Assembly: GCA_950295325.1 (NCBI GenBank)
Contig: OX485803.1
Span: 8,618,001 to 8,682,000, forward strand
DNA: 64,000 nt
Direction of reading: 5' to 3'
DNA from: Polytrichum commune
Lineage: Eukaryota > Streptophyta > Polytrichopsida > Polytrichales > Polytrichaceae
How positions within the stretch are numbered: the first letter of the stretch is position 1; each line of letters opens with the position of its first letter. Below, in pieces: positions 8,319-21,850 of this stretch. Made by a program: the position numbers and the translations under genes. Under the pieces are notes generated by a model. The model was given only the letters and a program-made list of their open reading frames with translations, was not told the DNA's origin and did not search any database.

Positions 8319-10527
8319 ATGTATCTCCAATGCCCAAATCACACAAGTCCTCAAATTTTGCTATGGTCGATATATGAGTAATCAATGCAAACAAGAACCA
8401 TTTAACCCAACCCTCTCCCCACATTGTAACCTTTGTCACTTTCATCACAATGATATTTGCCTCCATATACATCTTTTGTTGCACTAATAAACACATTATC
8501 ATCCTTTGCACCAACAACATAATAAAGCAGCATGTGCATTTGCTACCACTTTTCTCTCCCATCTCACGCAACCAAAAACAAAATAATCGACAAATGGATA
8601 ACACATTACCCTCCTTGATGTTTCCATGCATTTGTTTCTTCCTCTGTTGTAAATGTCTAGCCCGCCTTAGACTATAGATCCTTTGCATTAGAGAAAAATC
8701 ACCTACTGATAACCCCCATTCTCCCCGCCCTAAACTCCCACAGTACAATTCATCTCATTTACATATTACAATGACATATTCCCCATAGAAGCTACAACCC
8801 ATAAACATGAAAAATATGAAATGATCATTCCTCACCTCCAACAATTAGGTTGGAACACTCCCTCCCGTGGTTATCACCATTGGTATTAGAGGCACCACTC
8901 ACAAACCATCCATCACACACCTTATGAACTGGCAATTTTCCAACACAAAATACAAAAGCTCATGGAATCAATCGCCTTCAATGCTATTAACTACCTAACC
9001 TTTATCATGCTTAATAAACACAAACTCGAAAGTCGCCAAACATTGATCCCCCTTTCATAGCAACACTTATTTTATCTAAATGTAGCTCCACCTATTGCAA
9101 GATAGACATTACCCCACCCTCTTTATATTTCCTCATGGAAATATTATGTTGATGGCTAATGGACCAACTTCATGTCGGACAACTGATGTTATTTTTTTTC
9201 TACCTCCTTCAATGGTGGATACAAATTTCCTTCAAGATTATGTGAGAATAAGCCTAATACAATCCTTTTATTTTAAATCATTGACATGTTGAATATCACC
9301 ATGGCTGCTTGGGGGCACCAACTGCCTAGTGGGGGTCATAACGTGGGATCTGCTTCACAACCGGGTTGTGGCCCAATTGGCCAACCCACATCTTAGCTTA
9401 TAATCCATATACATTAGTAGACGAGACATCGGCAACCTATGATTCCATGCCATTTTTAATGCAACCCAAGCAAAACCCCATATACCTATGAAATGCTCTT
9501 GTGCCCATTCTATTTTGAGCTTTGGAACAAGCCAAGGAGGCCGAATAATGTTATCGACAAGCACGTGTTGCACATGGATTGGTAACTCAAGGTAAATACG
9601 TGCTTAACCCCTTAGGGACCACATATAGAGTAAAGTGGAGTATACAACAATTTACACATTTTTAATCAAGAACGTTAAGTGGTAAGTAGATTATGACTTA
9701 TTTATTTTTTAATCAACCTTGCGGATTGGATATGAAGTAGTAATGATTGCATATTTTATTCTTATAGGATTTGAAAGTGTTTCAATCATTTAGATCATGT
9801 TGTGAAAACCCAATCATGGAATAGTCCAAGGGGTGCCCGAATCTAGTTTTGGCTTGTGTTTTGTTACTGGTGATCACATTTCTTTTTTCAAGGAAGCATT
9901 ATGCCTTCTTGACCTCCAAATGTAGATTTAGGCTTTTAGCCCATGTAAAAAAAAAATTTAAAAATAGTTCTCGAGTTTGTTTATTATGATTCTCTAACCT
10001 TGCTTCATCCACATGTCAAATATGGGTTGGCTTGAGAAATTCATTCCATAGAAAACACATTTCCCAAGTACTCATATCCACATGTTAGATAACAAGTTGC
10101 ATGTATTTAGAAAGAAATAAATATACTTTTACAAAACTTTTGGGTTCATTCCAATTCTAACTACTCCTATCCACATTTACTTGCCTCAATGCCAAACCGC
10201 ATCAAAAATGTTCAAAACTTGTCCAAGAAATTTAATGTCACTATAGTTTCTATAGGTTACAAACCTATTAAAAATAGAAAATTACAGTCAGATGTTTTTA
10301 TGTTTTACAGAAGGTAAAAAACTTGGCAAGATTAACCCCCCAATTGTTACAAATCACTACTTGGATTTAAGATAAAGTCTATGGACCTAATTATTATTAT
10401 AATTTTTTTTAAAAAAAAAAAAAACTGCTAAAACCTAGATATGGCAGTATGGTCCTTTATGGGTTAAGGTGGTTAGGGTGAATGCAAAACTTCAGTCTTG
10501 GAAATCAAGTCACAAGCAATGTTGTTA
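8319..10527. other. AT-rich non-coding stretch
   Basis: No gene or clear repeat is seen. A 156-codon minus-strand open frame at 8278-8748 overlaps the CACTA end and has no recognisable motif. There are several A/T runs (for example 9948-9960 and 10395-10425). Confidence 0.5.
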
Positions 10528-10921
10528 GAGCATCCTCAGTCGGTCTAGGTAAAGCTCACTGCAAACCAAAACCTATCTTTTGACTGACCTAAAATTAGAA
10601 ACTGAAATTACCATCATTAGAAGCACACCTAAATAAACGTGAGATATTTCTCAAGAAAAAAGAATTGTAAAAATTTGACGTAGGTGAAATCCCTCATTGA
10701 AAACACCACATTTTCAAAATTTAGAGGGAGTGCACCAAATCTTGCTTTAAAATGGAAAGATCCTCCCACACTCCCTCCAAATTTTTGACATTTAGAGGGA
10801 GTGTGGGAGGATCTGTCCATTTTAAGCAAGATTTGGTGCACTCCCTCTAAATTTTGAGCAATTTTAAGCAAGATAGGTCTTGGTTTGCAGTGAGCTTTAC
10901 CTAGACCGACTGAGGATGCTC
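10528..10921. mobile_element. PIF/Harbinger-like MITE, TTA target duplication
   Basis: The element is 394 bp long. TTA stands at 10525-10527 and again at 10922-10924. Both ends begin GAGCATCCTCAGTCGGTCTA when read inwards. The terminal inverted repeats agree over the first 42 bases and over about 52 bases with one mismatch. TTA target sites and a TIR of this kind fit the PIF/Harbinger superfamily. It encodes no protein and must have been moved by a related transposase elsewhere. Confidence 0.85.
10716..10855. repeat. Internal hairpin of the MITE
   Basis: The arms at 10716-10782 and 10790-10855 are near-perfect inverted copies (two mismatches and one indel by eye) around a loop of about 7 bases. 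Transcription across it would give a long double-stranded stem. Confidence 0.85.
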
Positions 10922-10986
10922 TTAGATATGATAGGAGGTTGGGATGGGGGGCAGGGAGAAAAATTTATATTTTGTTTCAAAACTTT

Positions 10987-11152
10987 CATAACATTATTAA
11001 GCAGTGTCCGTTCATTCATGTGGGCCTCGAGAATATAATCATGGATGTTGCAACTAGTGCAAATTCAATGTGAATGTGCATTAGTTGCAACATCCCATGG
11101 TTATATTCTTGGGATCCACATGAACAAACGCACACTGCTTAATAATGTTATG
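10987..11152. repeat. Foldback element with CATAACATTATT ends
   Basis: The arms of this 166 bp palindromic unit begin cataacattattaagcagtg and pair with the far end. The paired sequence also includes agaatataa.catgg.atgttgcaact. It looks like a foldback MITE; no certain target duplication was found. The terminal dodecamer is shared with the foldback at 26236-26356. Confidence 0.75.
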
Positions 11153-11644
11153 TCCTTTGAATGCTCTTAAAACCTTTAAAATTGAGTTGACCAATAAGGC
11201 AACCAATCAATTTTAAACATGCATAATGCATTGCATGTTGGCGTTTGTCACATCATTGGGGAGGGGGGGGGTCATTTAGTTTACACAAGGCAAACTAGAA
11301 TGATGAACCCCCTAGTCAACTACTAGGTTGACTGCTAGGTAGTATTTGTCAATATAGTCAACTTCACAAGATAAAGATGGAAAAAATGGGCCTCTAGATT
11401 GTTGATTGACAAATCAAACAACCCAAATTTGTTTTGAATTTTTCAAGGTTTTTTTGGCTTGTTTTTAACTCGACTATTAGTAGCAATCGACCCAAAATTT
11501 AAAAGACTAAACTCGTAACTGTGGTTAGTAACACAATAGAGGTTGTCACATCACATTAAGGGAGGGCATAACAGTCCAAGGCCACTTCACATTCATATGC
11601 ACATCCCTGAGTGGGAAAAATAGGTTGATCGTTGATTGTTGATC

Positions 11645-11670
11645 GTTGTTGTTGTTGTTGTTGTTGTTGT
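11645..11670. repeat. (GTT)n microsatellite
   Basis: About eight consecutive gtt units. Confidence 0.95.
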
Positions 11671-14600
11671 AGGTTGGCCAACTGGTCACCTTATCGATCA
11701 AAAGCCGATTAGGAAACTCGACCAAACCATTTATGTGGAGCAATGTAATTAATGTAAAACATAATGTTCAAGAAATGTTCAAGTGGTATTGAAACATTCA
11801 ATTTTGGGGCAATCAAAAATGTTGCATGAGCGTCGATTTTGATATAGCCGTGTTTCTGCTAGAGTTTTTGTAAGCAATCCTCTTGTATTGGTGAATGCAC
11901 AATGCACATTTATTAATGTGGTAGGTTTGCAAGAAGTAGTGGTGGGGGACAAATTTCCAGGGACACGGGACAATTGCCGAGGACCCATGTTGCTCGACAT
12001 AGAATCTCCCCAGGCCCAAGACGACCAAATACCTAGTAATAAAAGCCAAGTAGTTGTGGATATCCCAAGTGCATATCCATTGCATCTTGATTCAATTCCC
12101 TGGACAATTTACTTTGCAATTGGGTACAGAGATAACGTATAGGGAGTGCAGTCGGGATATATATATCATCCGTAACGAACCCAATTAATACTTTACATCA
12201 TTCCCAAGTCATCTCCAAGACTTTGAAACTTACCACCACCAGAAAAAATAAATAAATTACAGAATATACATCCACAACAAGCAACATGCAAGCCACTCCA
12301 ATTCATGCACACGAGAATTTCACGCCACCTTTAACTGTACTAACCATCAAACAAACCAACAAACTATCTAGAAGAAAGTTATCATCAAAGAATAAAGTAT
12401 TAGTGTTAGTAGATTCAGTCTTTGACTTCCAAACATCCTGTGCAAGCATGAGGATATTTTTCGTCAAGTTACCAAAGTAGGGATTGAGAACAATAAGTTA
12501 CGAAGATGTCCTCGTCTTTTCAAAGGACTATTTGATAGCCATTTGTGATTATCATGTTTCACAATTGCTTGATGTTAGTGGTCACTTCCCGATTGTGATG
12601 GAGGTTAGCTTTTGTTGTGATAGTGAGTAGGGATGGATGTGCAAATGGACGTGACTCGGCCTTTGGTCATCATGTCATGTCACAAAGAACATGTGTTGAT
12701 GATGACTTGCGCATTTTTTTTTGTCTACATGGTGAATCTTTGCTACCAAATTTTACCTTGTTGTTGTCATTTTGTTTCTAACTGGTGTGCATTGTCATGT
12801 CAACTTGCTTTTGCTACAATCTTTAGAGGCTTTCATGTGCACATTAAGCCTGGTGGTTACGAACCCTTTTAAACCCGTAGTGTTTGGACCCGTGTAGATC
12901 TAGACTGTTGAGCCTCTCCATGCCCAACAATGGTGAACATGTGTCCTCTAGATGTTACAAACTCTAATGTTCTTCCATAACACCCCTATAGTTCAGATTT
13001 AGACTCACTTTCATGAAGATAAGTAAGCTCTCTCAATGCAAGTGTGGATAACAAAGATTCCTCTGTCCCATGTGCCCTTTCACGAACATACTCCAAAAGG
13101 GAGTGAATCTCTCAATCCTAACCAACACCAATAGGTGCAAGGAGAGCACCAACAAGAACACACCCACTAATTGTCTAGTTTTTAGATCCAATTCAATAAC
13201 ACTTTTACGCATATTCTTACTTATGCTCCATACACAAAATTGGTTGGGAATTCAACTGATGTCTATGACCCTCAATTCTCCCTGAAATATAACCCCAAAG
13301 TCTCTAAGCAAAACAAAAGTCTCTAAGTCCTCCAACTGCCCCAAGAGGTTGAGTTAAAGAGAGCTCATGAGAAAAAATGAGAGACAAGATAGACTCAAAA
13401 AACAAGAAGGATGAGAGAGCAATTTTGGTAGTCCCCACTATCCTGTATACTGTCGAGAGCAAGGGAGTACTAGCATTTAAACGGTACTTGTGAGCAATGA
13501 GGTTGGCAAAATATTTGGAGATACACCCATTAATATCCTATAACCGTGGTTTTTTACATAAATAATAACGTTTTTTTTTAATAAAAACGCGAGTGGAAAG
13601 TTCACAAAGTGCAATCAACCTAATGAATGCTTTATTTTACTCTTAAAATCAACAATTGGAAGCTTGGCATGAGTGTGGAGATAATATTTAACATTGTCGT
13701 TAGATTCAACATTCAATCTCTAAAAAACAGAATGCAAGCACATTCCAAGTATTGAGCATGCTTTGGACTATATTTCTAGAATTCAAGTAGGTTTGAGAAA
13801 CGAATTGATGGAGGCATTGCGGGAAATTTAGAAACTAAAGGCTCTGGGCATAGATGGAAGTACAAGAGGATATTACTCACACGTATCAATGCCCACAAAG
13901 TAATGAGCACATTCATTGTAGTCAATGTGGATCCATGTATAGAAGCTCCATAACTACCCCTATCGTCTTCCATTGCTCCTCCTCTTTGTCACTAACATGT
14001 TTAATACACTCCTTCGCCTTGAGAACTACAAATGGTAGGATGCAATAATCATAACCTAATGACCTACTACAATGTGATGGTGTTAAGGTTTGAATCCACA
14101 ACCTTTGTGACCACCTTTTTATGTATTGGGACAATTATGCAAGTGGGAGGGGACATCACATTTTTCATTTAAAACAAAAAAAAACAAAAGTCAAATATTG
14201 AGCATTCTTATTGGATAATAACATGTTAAATGATTTTAAAATTGAACAAGCATGGAACAAATGGCGGACTTATGTACTCTACCGGGATTTGATGGAAACC
14301 TATTTAAATAGGTTCCTCGTTCATCATCAAGGGAGATCATCTTTGCCATTGATCCACCAATATGAGGTGAGGGTAGAGTATTGTATATGGTGCCAAGATG
14401 ACATCAAATATGACAATGTATCTCTCCTTACAACCACAAGAGAAGCGTCCAAGGCAAAATTTACTGCAATGGTTCATGATCAAGCGAAATGATATGGGAA
14501 TGCCTAGTTTTCCTCTAGAGATGAGTTGCCTTGGGTGCGTTTGGACTTTTGGATCAAGAACTCGGTCTCCAGCCCTCGTTCCCAAACCCTCTAATCCACA

Positions 14601-15002
14601 AGCACCCTCTTCAATTGCCTTCATCCTATACATAAGTGCACAACTTTTAAATGTGCATCCTCAATGTAGTATTCGGCATCTTATTTTTCCACCATCATAG
14701 CAAACACAATAGCACTCTTCATGAACAACATTGGAAAGAGTGGTCATGAATGGTTGTTTGTTGGGGGGGACGAAGGTCTACAAGAACCATTGGAAAATCT
14801 TGGAAGAACCATTGTTGGAGAGGAGAGTATTCTCTGCAATTCTTTCCATGGTTGAAAGGTAAGCACTATGTCCTATCCTATACTAAGGGAGCTCTTGAAC
14901 ATGGTAACATTAATAAGCTCAAATTCACATCGGTGGAAAACCACCAATGCTCACTTTCTCCTTATCTTTCTTTCCATAAAAAAAACATGGCTCCATGAAG
15001 GT

Positions 15003-15017
15003 CCCCCCCCCCCCCCC
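15003..15017. repeat. Poly-C run
   Basis: An unbroken run of about 15 C residues. Run length in assemblies is often uncertain. Confidence 0.9.
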
Positions 15018-17848
15018 TTCTTCCACTTGCTAACTTTGAAACCTTCAGTTCATAGAAGTAGTGGACTTGAAAAGGTCTTGACATCGCGGCATCGAGCCCT
15101 TGAGCAAACACTTGGATGGCAAATCATCACGATTCAAAATACCCATTCGATATTTCTCCAGCATTGTTGGTTTTTTTATCGACCCCAGGAAATACATGTG
15201 GCCAACATAAGTCTTGATTTTGGTCACGCCCCCAAATGTATGATTATGGTACATACCTAGTGTCAGTTTTAGGTTCAGTGTTGGTTATGGGTAGACGTAC
15301 CTTAAAGGTTCTCTTTTGATGCATGCCGATGTTGTCCTCATATCTCACGAACCATTCCTACTCTCATGGTGGAGCCACGTTTTGGCTGAAGTCAAATTGC
15401 CTTGCAGTCCTCCGACAAAATGAAAGCAGGCCACCACACCGACTCCCTCTGTACCAAGGGTACTCAGTTCTTGTGTGTGTGTGTGTGTTATATTTTGTTT
15501 TGGGTGCAACTTGTGGCACAGTGGAAGTTATGAAACCCATGAGCAAGCGCACTTGGAATGCACAAAAGCAATTTAGATCCCAGCTTTAAAGCTGTAAAGA
15601 TCCGGGGTCTGAAGCTCTGGCTTCAGCAGCAGTAGACCAGTAGTCAGGAAACTCGGGGAAAGCTTCAACGTCGAGACATTGACATTGTCCAAGCCCTCGT
15701 GCCCAAGGGATTTGTGTGTTTCATGTAAGTGGAAGGTGGAAACATTGGGCAATGCGAATCTTTTGTAGTTTGGAAATTTCTTGTTTTAGCATATGCAACT
15801 TTGGCATTACTATCAGAGATCTCAATTTAGTCTAGTGAGAGTAAGTTGATAATCAATTGTTGTTTATACATCTATAGGGGGACAGGCTCTTACTTGACTT
15901 CCCTTATATGATGGCACAAATTTTGAGCAAGCTCCTCCAGGTTTCCCCCACCACACCCACCTTTTGCACTTGTAGTCCCCTCCCCCCTCCCCTTTTTGCA
16001 CATTTGCTTTTTTTTGGTGGTCATATGTTTGTTGTGGGGAGCAATCTTTGGCATGTGGCCCTCTGTTTCTTTGAAGAGTTTATTTGTTTATTTTCTAAAG
16101 GCAAGAATGGTGGGGAATGGTGGGCCAACATCCTCACTGCCATCTTCCATTATGTGTAAACTAGTTTGGACACGTGCCATCCTAGTTCATTACACCCATG
16201 CATATGTACCAATATCCATGCACCCCAAACCCCTAAGCCCAAGCAACTATATGGCCCTCCTGGCCCGTTTGATCCGTGTATATGAATTAATATCTTGGCC
16301 TACCCCGATCCCCTAAGGGTAGGTTTCCATGTATGTTGCTCACCCACCAAACTCTAGAAGGAATAAGGACAAATGTGGTTGAAATCTTGTGGTGTAGGGT
16401 TTGTATGTGCCAACTAGTCCGTTTGTCTTATGTGTTTAGTGGGCGTGTGGAAGTCTAGTGGCCCATTGTCATAAACCTCCACATTTTGAAAAAGCAACCA
16501 CAATGTGGTTGTTTGATTGTTTGTGTTATCTTTGTAACAACACTCCCAACCCATTGTTATCTAGAATCTAGTGGGTCATCGACAAAAATGGAAACCCACC
16601 CTAAAGTCCATGCAGCCATATGCCTCTATGCCCATGTGTACCCACTATATGTATGTATGTCCATGCCCACTATCTCCCCACTCATGCCATATCTACCACC
16701 TCAATTCCATGTTTGCCACCTCCCCCGGGTTTCCTCCATCATACCCACCACTTGCTTTTGTTTTTAATTTTTTCTAGGTACAATTTGAAACAAATTTTAT
16801 TGCAAGAGGAAACTGCAACAAACCCAAAAGAGGGCCCCATAGGGCATTGAGAATGATGTCCGTCTTGGGTCTATCTCTCCAAGTAACAACTAAACTATTC
16901 CAATAAGCGATGAAGTTGTTAACTCACCAAACCAAATCAAATCTCTTTTGCAATCGATGTCCGTCCACCTTTCCATCTTATTATCCTCTCTTCTTTTCTT
17001 TGGTGGAAAAAATGAGGTGCCGACCTCACCACCACCACATCTTTCGTTGTTTAATATGAATTATGAATTCTTTTCTTTTCTTTTCTTCATATAAGGGTAT
17101 TAAAAGAGAGATTAGAAACCGATAGCCAACAAGTCATGGTATTGAAAGTCCTCTCGTAAATTGCCCCCAATTATCTAGGGAAATAGAGTTGATACCTTGA
17201 AATTTATGTTCTAATATCAAGTGAGCATCAATCTTGGTGTGGAAGGATGTGATACCCGTAGTCGGATATCCTATACATGTACACACGCCCAAATTGATAC
17301 TTAGGTTGAACATTTATACCCACACAACATTCGTAGCATACCTAGGGGTTGGACCCTTTATACCATGTATGAATTATTGTGAGTGCAAGAAAGGAGTATT
17401 GTTTGAGGCATTATTGTACATAGTATGCATGAGAGAGAGGTAATATTTTTCTCTAGTGTGCACATTTAAAAAAAGTAATTAATAATGATGAAGTAAAGGT
17501 AGATGGACAAAAAAAAGGGCCCTAGGGTGTAGAGACAAAATTGACACTACATGTGTTAGTTTCATCCAATTCATGTTTTCATCCATAGGTGACATAGGTA
17601 TAGTCCTCAATAATGACCCTTTCTCCATTCTTGTTGGGGTTTGCATTTGATTCTAGGTATTTAGAGACCGGAGGCTCTTTGAGCACTCATGGGCTCCCTT
17701 GATACACAACAATAATAGTGGCATCAAAAACTCTACTCAACCAATATCATAGTTTAATGCCTTTGAAATATTGATATTTGATGATTATTACAAGATGAGA
17801 ACCTATGCTTCTAAACCCGCATTATTGTTTGGTTCATTGTCATCATAA

Positions 17849-18700
17849 TACCATATTGATACTAAACTACTCTAACCTAGGTTTAAAGGTTCTTGCAACA
17901 TATATAGATCCCAATGATATAAAAATGAACCAATTTATAAAGTATCCTTTTGTAAAACAATTAATATGGTATATAGGTGAAAGTGTGGTATCAAGAATCA
18001 ACATCATTAACAGTGGCTACCCATGGGTATCAAAATTGTGATAACAGTCAAGTATTAGTATTTAGTAGGTGTGTCAAGGTGAGAGAATCTTTATATGCCC
18101 GAATTATTGTCTGGGACAATATCACCCGAACCAATATTGATACCTATGGTATGTAAGTTATTGCATGGTATATAAGTTATTGCATAGACGATGTTGCCTA
18201 GGTATGTAAGTTATTGCACGGTATATAGACCTAAATGGTATCAAAAAGTGATTATCAAACCAACATTGGTATGTACCCTACCAGTATCCCCCCAAAAAAT
18301 GCAAAAACAAATATATCATAACATACTCAAGTGGTATAAATCAAGGTGATACCAATGCAACAATGATAACAGTAATGTTAGACTGGTATCATCTTTCTAT
18401 CTTTACCATTTAGTATCTATATTGCAAATTGCAAAGTTTTTGATACCAACATAATATTTTACAAAATATTGTTTAGTACACTTTGGGCTCTATATACCAT
18501 GCAAGAACCTTTATACCTGGGTAAACTTGTTCCCAATATCAATATGGTTTAAAGTGATATTGACTAGAGTATACAAAAAGTTCTCACGTTGACACATCCA
18601 CCAAATACCAATATTTTACTAGTATTACAATTTTGATGTTTATGGCTAAGTTCTTTAATATCATTGTTGATGTTGCTTATTGATACGGTACTATCACCTA
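17849..18700. repeat. Inverted-repeat cluster rich in ggtatc/gatacc
   Basis: The segment at 17849-17925 (accatattgatac...aaaggttcttgca) is repeated in inverted orientation at about 18480-18555. The segment at 17960-18090 (ggtatcaaaattgt..., gtgtcaa.gtgag) recurs inverted at about 18590-18700. The order does not form a simple nested hairpin, so an inverted pair of a longer tandem unit is likely. No coding capacity is visible. Confidence 0.55.
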
Positions 18701-20660
18701 TAATTGCATACATTAGAATTCACCATGTTGGGCTTGGGTGAAGCTACAAGCATCAGTGTCCAAGGATATATTTGGGCATTATTGGTCAAAAGCTTGGTAT
18801 TTTAAAGTGCAGCTAGTTACGTGTTGTGATCTTTCGGTTTTTCTGTATTAATTTGAGGCATATTCCAATTTTATTTTCCAAAATGACCAATAAGAAGTTA
18901 GAAAAAATAAGAAATGATGAATGACCATTACTGATGCACTAGACTAGGGACAAAATGATTCTTGTGTGGACCCAAATTGGCTAATTATAAAAGTGGTGGC
19001 CTGAAAAGAATGCACTGATAGGTGGGATGCAATAATTGGCCAGATAGATGTTGTTTCACACCACTTGCGATCAATTTTGGGTGTCATTGAGTTGACCATT
19101 TTGTGTGCAGTTGTATCTAGAGTAGGATGTTTTGATGCTCAAATTAGGGAGACTCTAGTGTACAAATAGGGATTCTGACTTACTTGCCTCTTTTAAAAAA
19201 ATGCGACCGATTATTAACATGGAATTAATTTATGAAACAACTTGCATTCCTGATCATTTCCTCTACTCCATCTCTGAAAAACATTGCACAAATTTCAAGC
19301 GACTGACTCTTTCTGGCCGAATCAGTTTTTTCACTGTTTTCACTGTTTTCCGTATGTCTATCTTATTACTGAAAGTCTTGAATTTCTATTGGGTATTTCT
19401 CTAGCTCAACCAGTTGATCGGCAACTAGCGGTCGGTTCTCCTCTTTCATAGACAAACATGATGCCAGTGGTATCATGCAGTACGTGTGGAGTACGATGGC
19501 ATATAGGCACCTCTCATAAGTTGATATGAATGCTCTCGAAGGATTGATTGTTTGGATCAATGTACGGGGTGAACCAACAACTACTACAAGCCAACTAGTT
19601 TGAAATAGCACTTGTTAAAAAATATAAATCATAAATCATAAATTTGAAGAAGAAGAAGAAGAAGAAGAATTTAGGTATTTAACATAGTATATTCTTTATT
19701 TTGAGGTTATGGCACAATGAGCAATGTGTACACTGCTATGTGCAATTAGGTTGCCTTGCATTAATTTATGGACATTCCGTACTATTTTGAATATTCACTA
19801 CCACCCATTATCACAATAACAAAACACAAGGCGACTTTTTTGTGGCAGCCATATGGATGAATAAGCAAAGTTATGACTTTTTGTAGAATGGTGATGTACC
19901 CAAAGTGATTCGCATGGGTAATGAGGCAACCTAATTGCATATGCTGGTGTGGTTCATTCGAGAAAACTGGCCGGCTTTGGGAAAATTTTAAAAAATTCTC
20001 AAAAATTAACTCCAAATTATCTCCACTAGTTTGTTTGGAATTGGGTTCTGCGAAGTATGACACACCACAACGTAAAGAGAAACAAGCATTGCAAAGAAGT
20101 AACCCACCTTGGACACTCGACGCCATCGGGAGGGCCTATGTGATCACTTGAAGAGAAAGAGAATCCTCACTTTGTCTCATAACTTTTGCATCTTGACCTC
20201 CAGGCGACATGCTGCACATATTTCAATTGCTAACCAAATAAGACAGCTCCCAATCCGATCCATTGGTCAAAACCGTGTGTGGAGGTGGGATCGCCCACCA
20301 TATATTATGAGGCCTCACACGTTATAATAAAAACACAATGCCCAAAAGTTGATGTGAATACGGTTTGGGTATCGGGTTGAGCTAGAGTATTCCCCTCAAT
20401 ATTCTAACCGGATAAGCGTGGGCAACCGTTATTTCCCGGATTTCTCCTTCATTTGGGACAATGTGGATGTGCTTTAAGCAGCGATTGATTGGGGAAAGTG
20501 CCCGTCCTCAGCCCAAATGTGTACCCAAAAGGCTAAAGGAAGGGGGGCAGGCCTCTCTGAATTCCAGGTTCTTAACAATAACCGACCAAATGCCCATATA
20601 ATTCGTATTTGAGGATCAGCTCGAGGAGGGATTGGCATCCCATATTCGACCACTCCACTT
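18701..20660. other. AT-rich non-coding stretch
   Basis: No gene is recognised. It includes a (GAA)n microsatellite at 19646-19669. Open frames in the region lack motifs. Confidence 0.5.
19646..19669. repeat. (GAA)n microsatellite
   Basis: Eight consecutive gaa units. Confidence 0.95.
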
Positions 20661-21850
20661 GTTAAAAAGTCCAGCGATTCGTTATGACATAATGGCATAG
20701 TGTCCCCCATTTGTGGCGACAAGTCCTGTGATCCTATCCAAATGAAAGCTTATCAGTTACGTGCACCTATTATGGACACTACACCTACATTGGACATAAT
20801 CTATGACGTTCTTCGATTCTAAACATGAGATGTTAAAAGTCCAGTGATGAGTATTGAGATGCAAGCATAATGTCCCTCATTTGTGGCTACAGGTCATGTG
20901 ATCCTATCCAAATGAAAACTTACAAATTATGTGCAGCTATTATGGACACAACACCTATAGTGGACATAATCTATCACCTTTCTAGATTCTAAACATGAGA
21001 TGTTGAAAGTCTAGTGATGAGTATTGACATGCAAGCATAATGTCCCTCATGTGTGGCTACAGGTCATGTGATCCTATCCAAATGAAAACTTACAAATTAT
21101 GTGCAGCTATTATGGACACCACCTCTATTGGACATAATCTATCACCTTTCTAGATTCTAAACATAAGATGTTAAAAGTCCAGTGATGAGTATTGACATGC
21201 AAGCATAATGTCCCTCATGTGTGGCTACAGGTCATGTGATCCTATCCAAATGAAAACTTACAAATTATGTGCAGCTATTATGGACACCACCTCTATTGGA
21301 CATAATCTATCACCTTTCTAGATTCTAAACATAAGATGTTAAAAGTCCAGTGATGAGTATTGACATGCAAGCATAATGTCCCTCATTTGTGGCTATAGGT
21401 CATGTGATCCTATCCAAATGAAAATTTACAAATTATGTGCAGCTATTATGGACACAACACCTATATTGGGCATAATCTATCACCTTTCTAGATTCTAAAC
21501 ATGAGATGTTGAAAGTCCAGTGATGAGTATTGACATGCAAGCATAATGTCCCTCATGTGTGGCTACAGGTCATGTGATCCTATCCAAATGAAAACTTACA
21601 AATTATGTGCAGCTATTACGGACACCACCTCTATTGGACATAATCTATCACCTTTCTAGATTCTAAACATGAGATGTTAAAAGTCCAGTGATGAGTATTG
21701 ATATGCAAGCATATTGTCCCCCACTTGTGGCTACATGTCATGTGATCCTATCCAAATGAAAACTTACAAATTATGTGCAGCTATTATGGACACAACACTT
21801 ATATTGGACATAATCTATCACCTTTCTAGATTCTAAACATGAGATGTTAA
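20661..21850. repeat. Satellite-like tandem array, seven units of 168-171 bp
   Basis: Units start with gttaaaagtccagtgatgag or gttgaaagtc... at 20661, 20832, 21002, 21170, 21338, 21508 and 21676, and an eighth truncated start lies at 21846. Lengths are 171, 170, 168, 168, 170, 168 and 170. The first unit is the most diverged, and the array breaks off inside the eighth. Two variants alternate: a long form with gacacaacacctatattgg and a short form with gacaccacctctattgg. Near-nucleosomal monomers of this size are typical of plant satellites, but seven copies make this a small local array. Confidence 0.92.

Larger units (their letters stand above)
11153..17848. other. Long non-coding stretch with simple repeats
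   Basis: No gene, domain or dated element is recognised over about 6.7 kb. It contains a G-run near 11260-11270, a GTT microsatellite at 11645-11670, a C-run at 15003-15017, a GT tract at 15473-15488 and a TTTTC tract at 17063-17084. Short open frames here (for example 14211-14492, 14398-14700 and 14868-15260) show no family motif. Confidence 0.5.

Noticed and set aside
8278-8748. 156-codon minus-strand open frame
   Set aside because: It overlaps the CACTA terminus, has no recognisable motif and reads as chance.
20661-21850. CRISPR array
   Set aside because: Whole 170 bp units are repeated without unique spacers, and the DNA is clearly eukaryotic; it is a satellite-like array.
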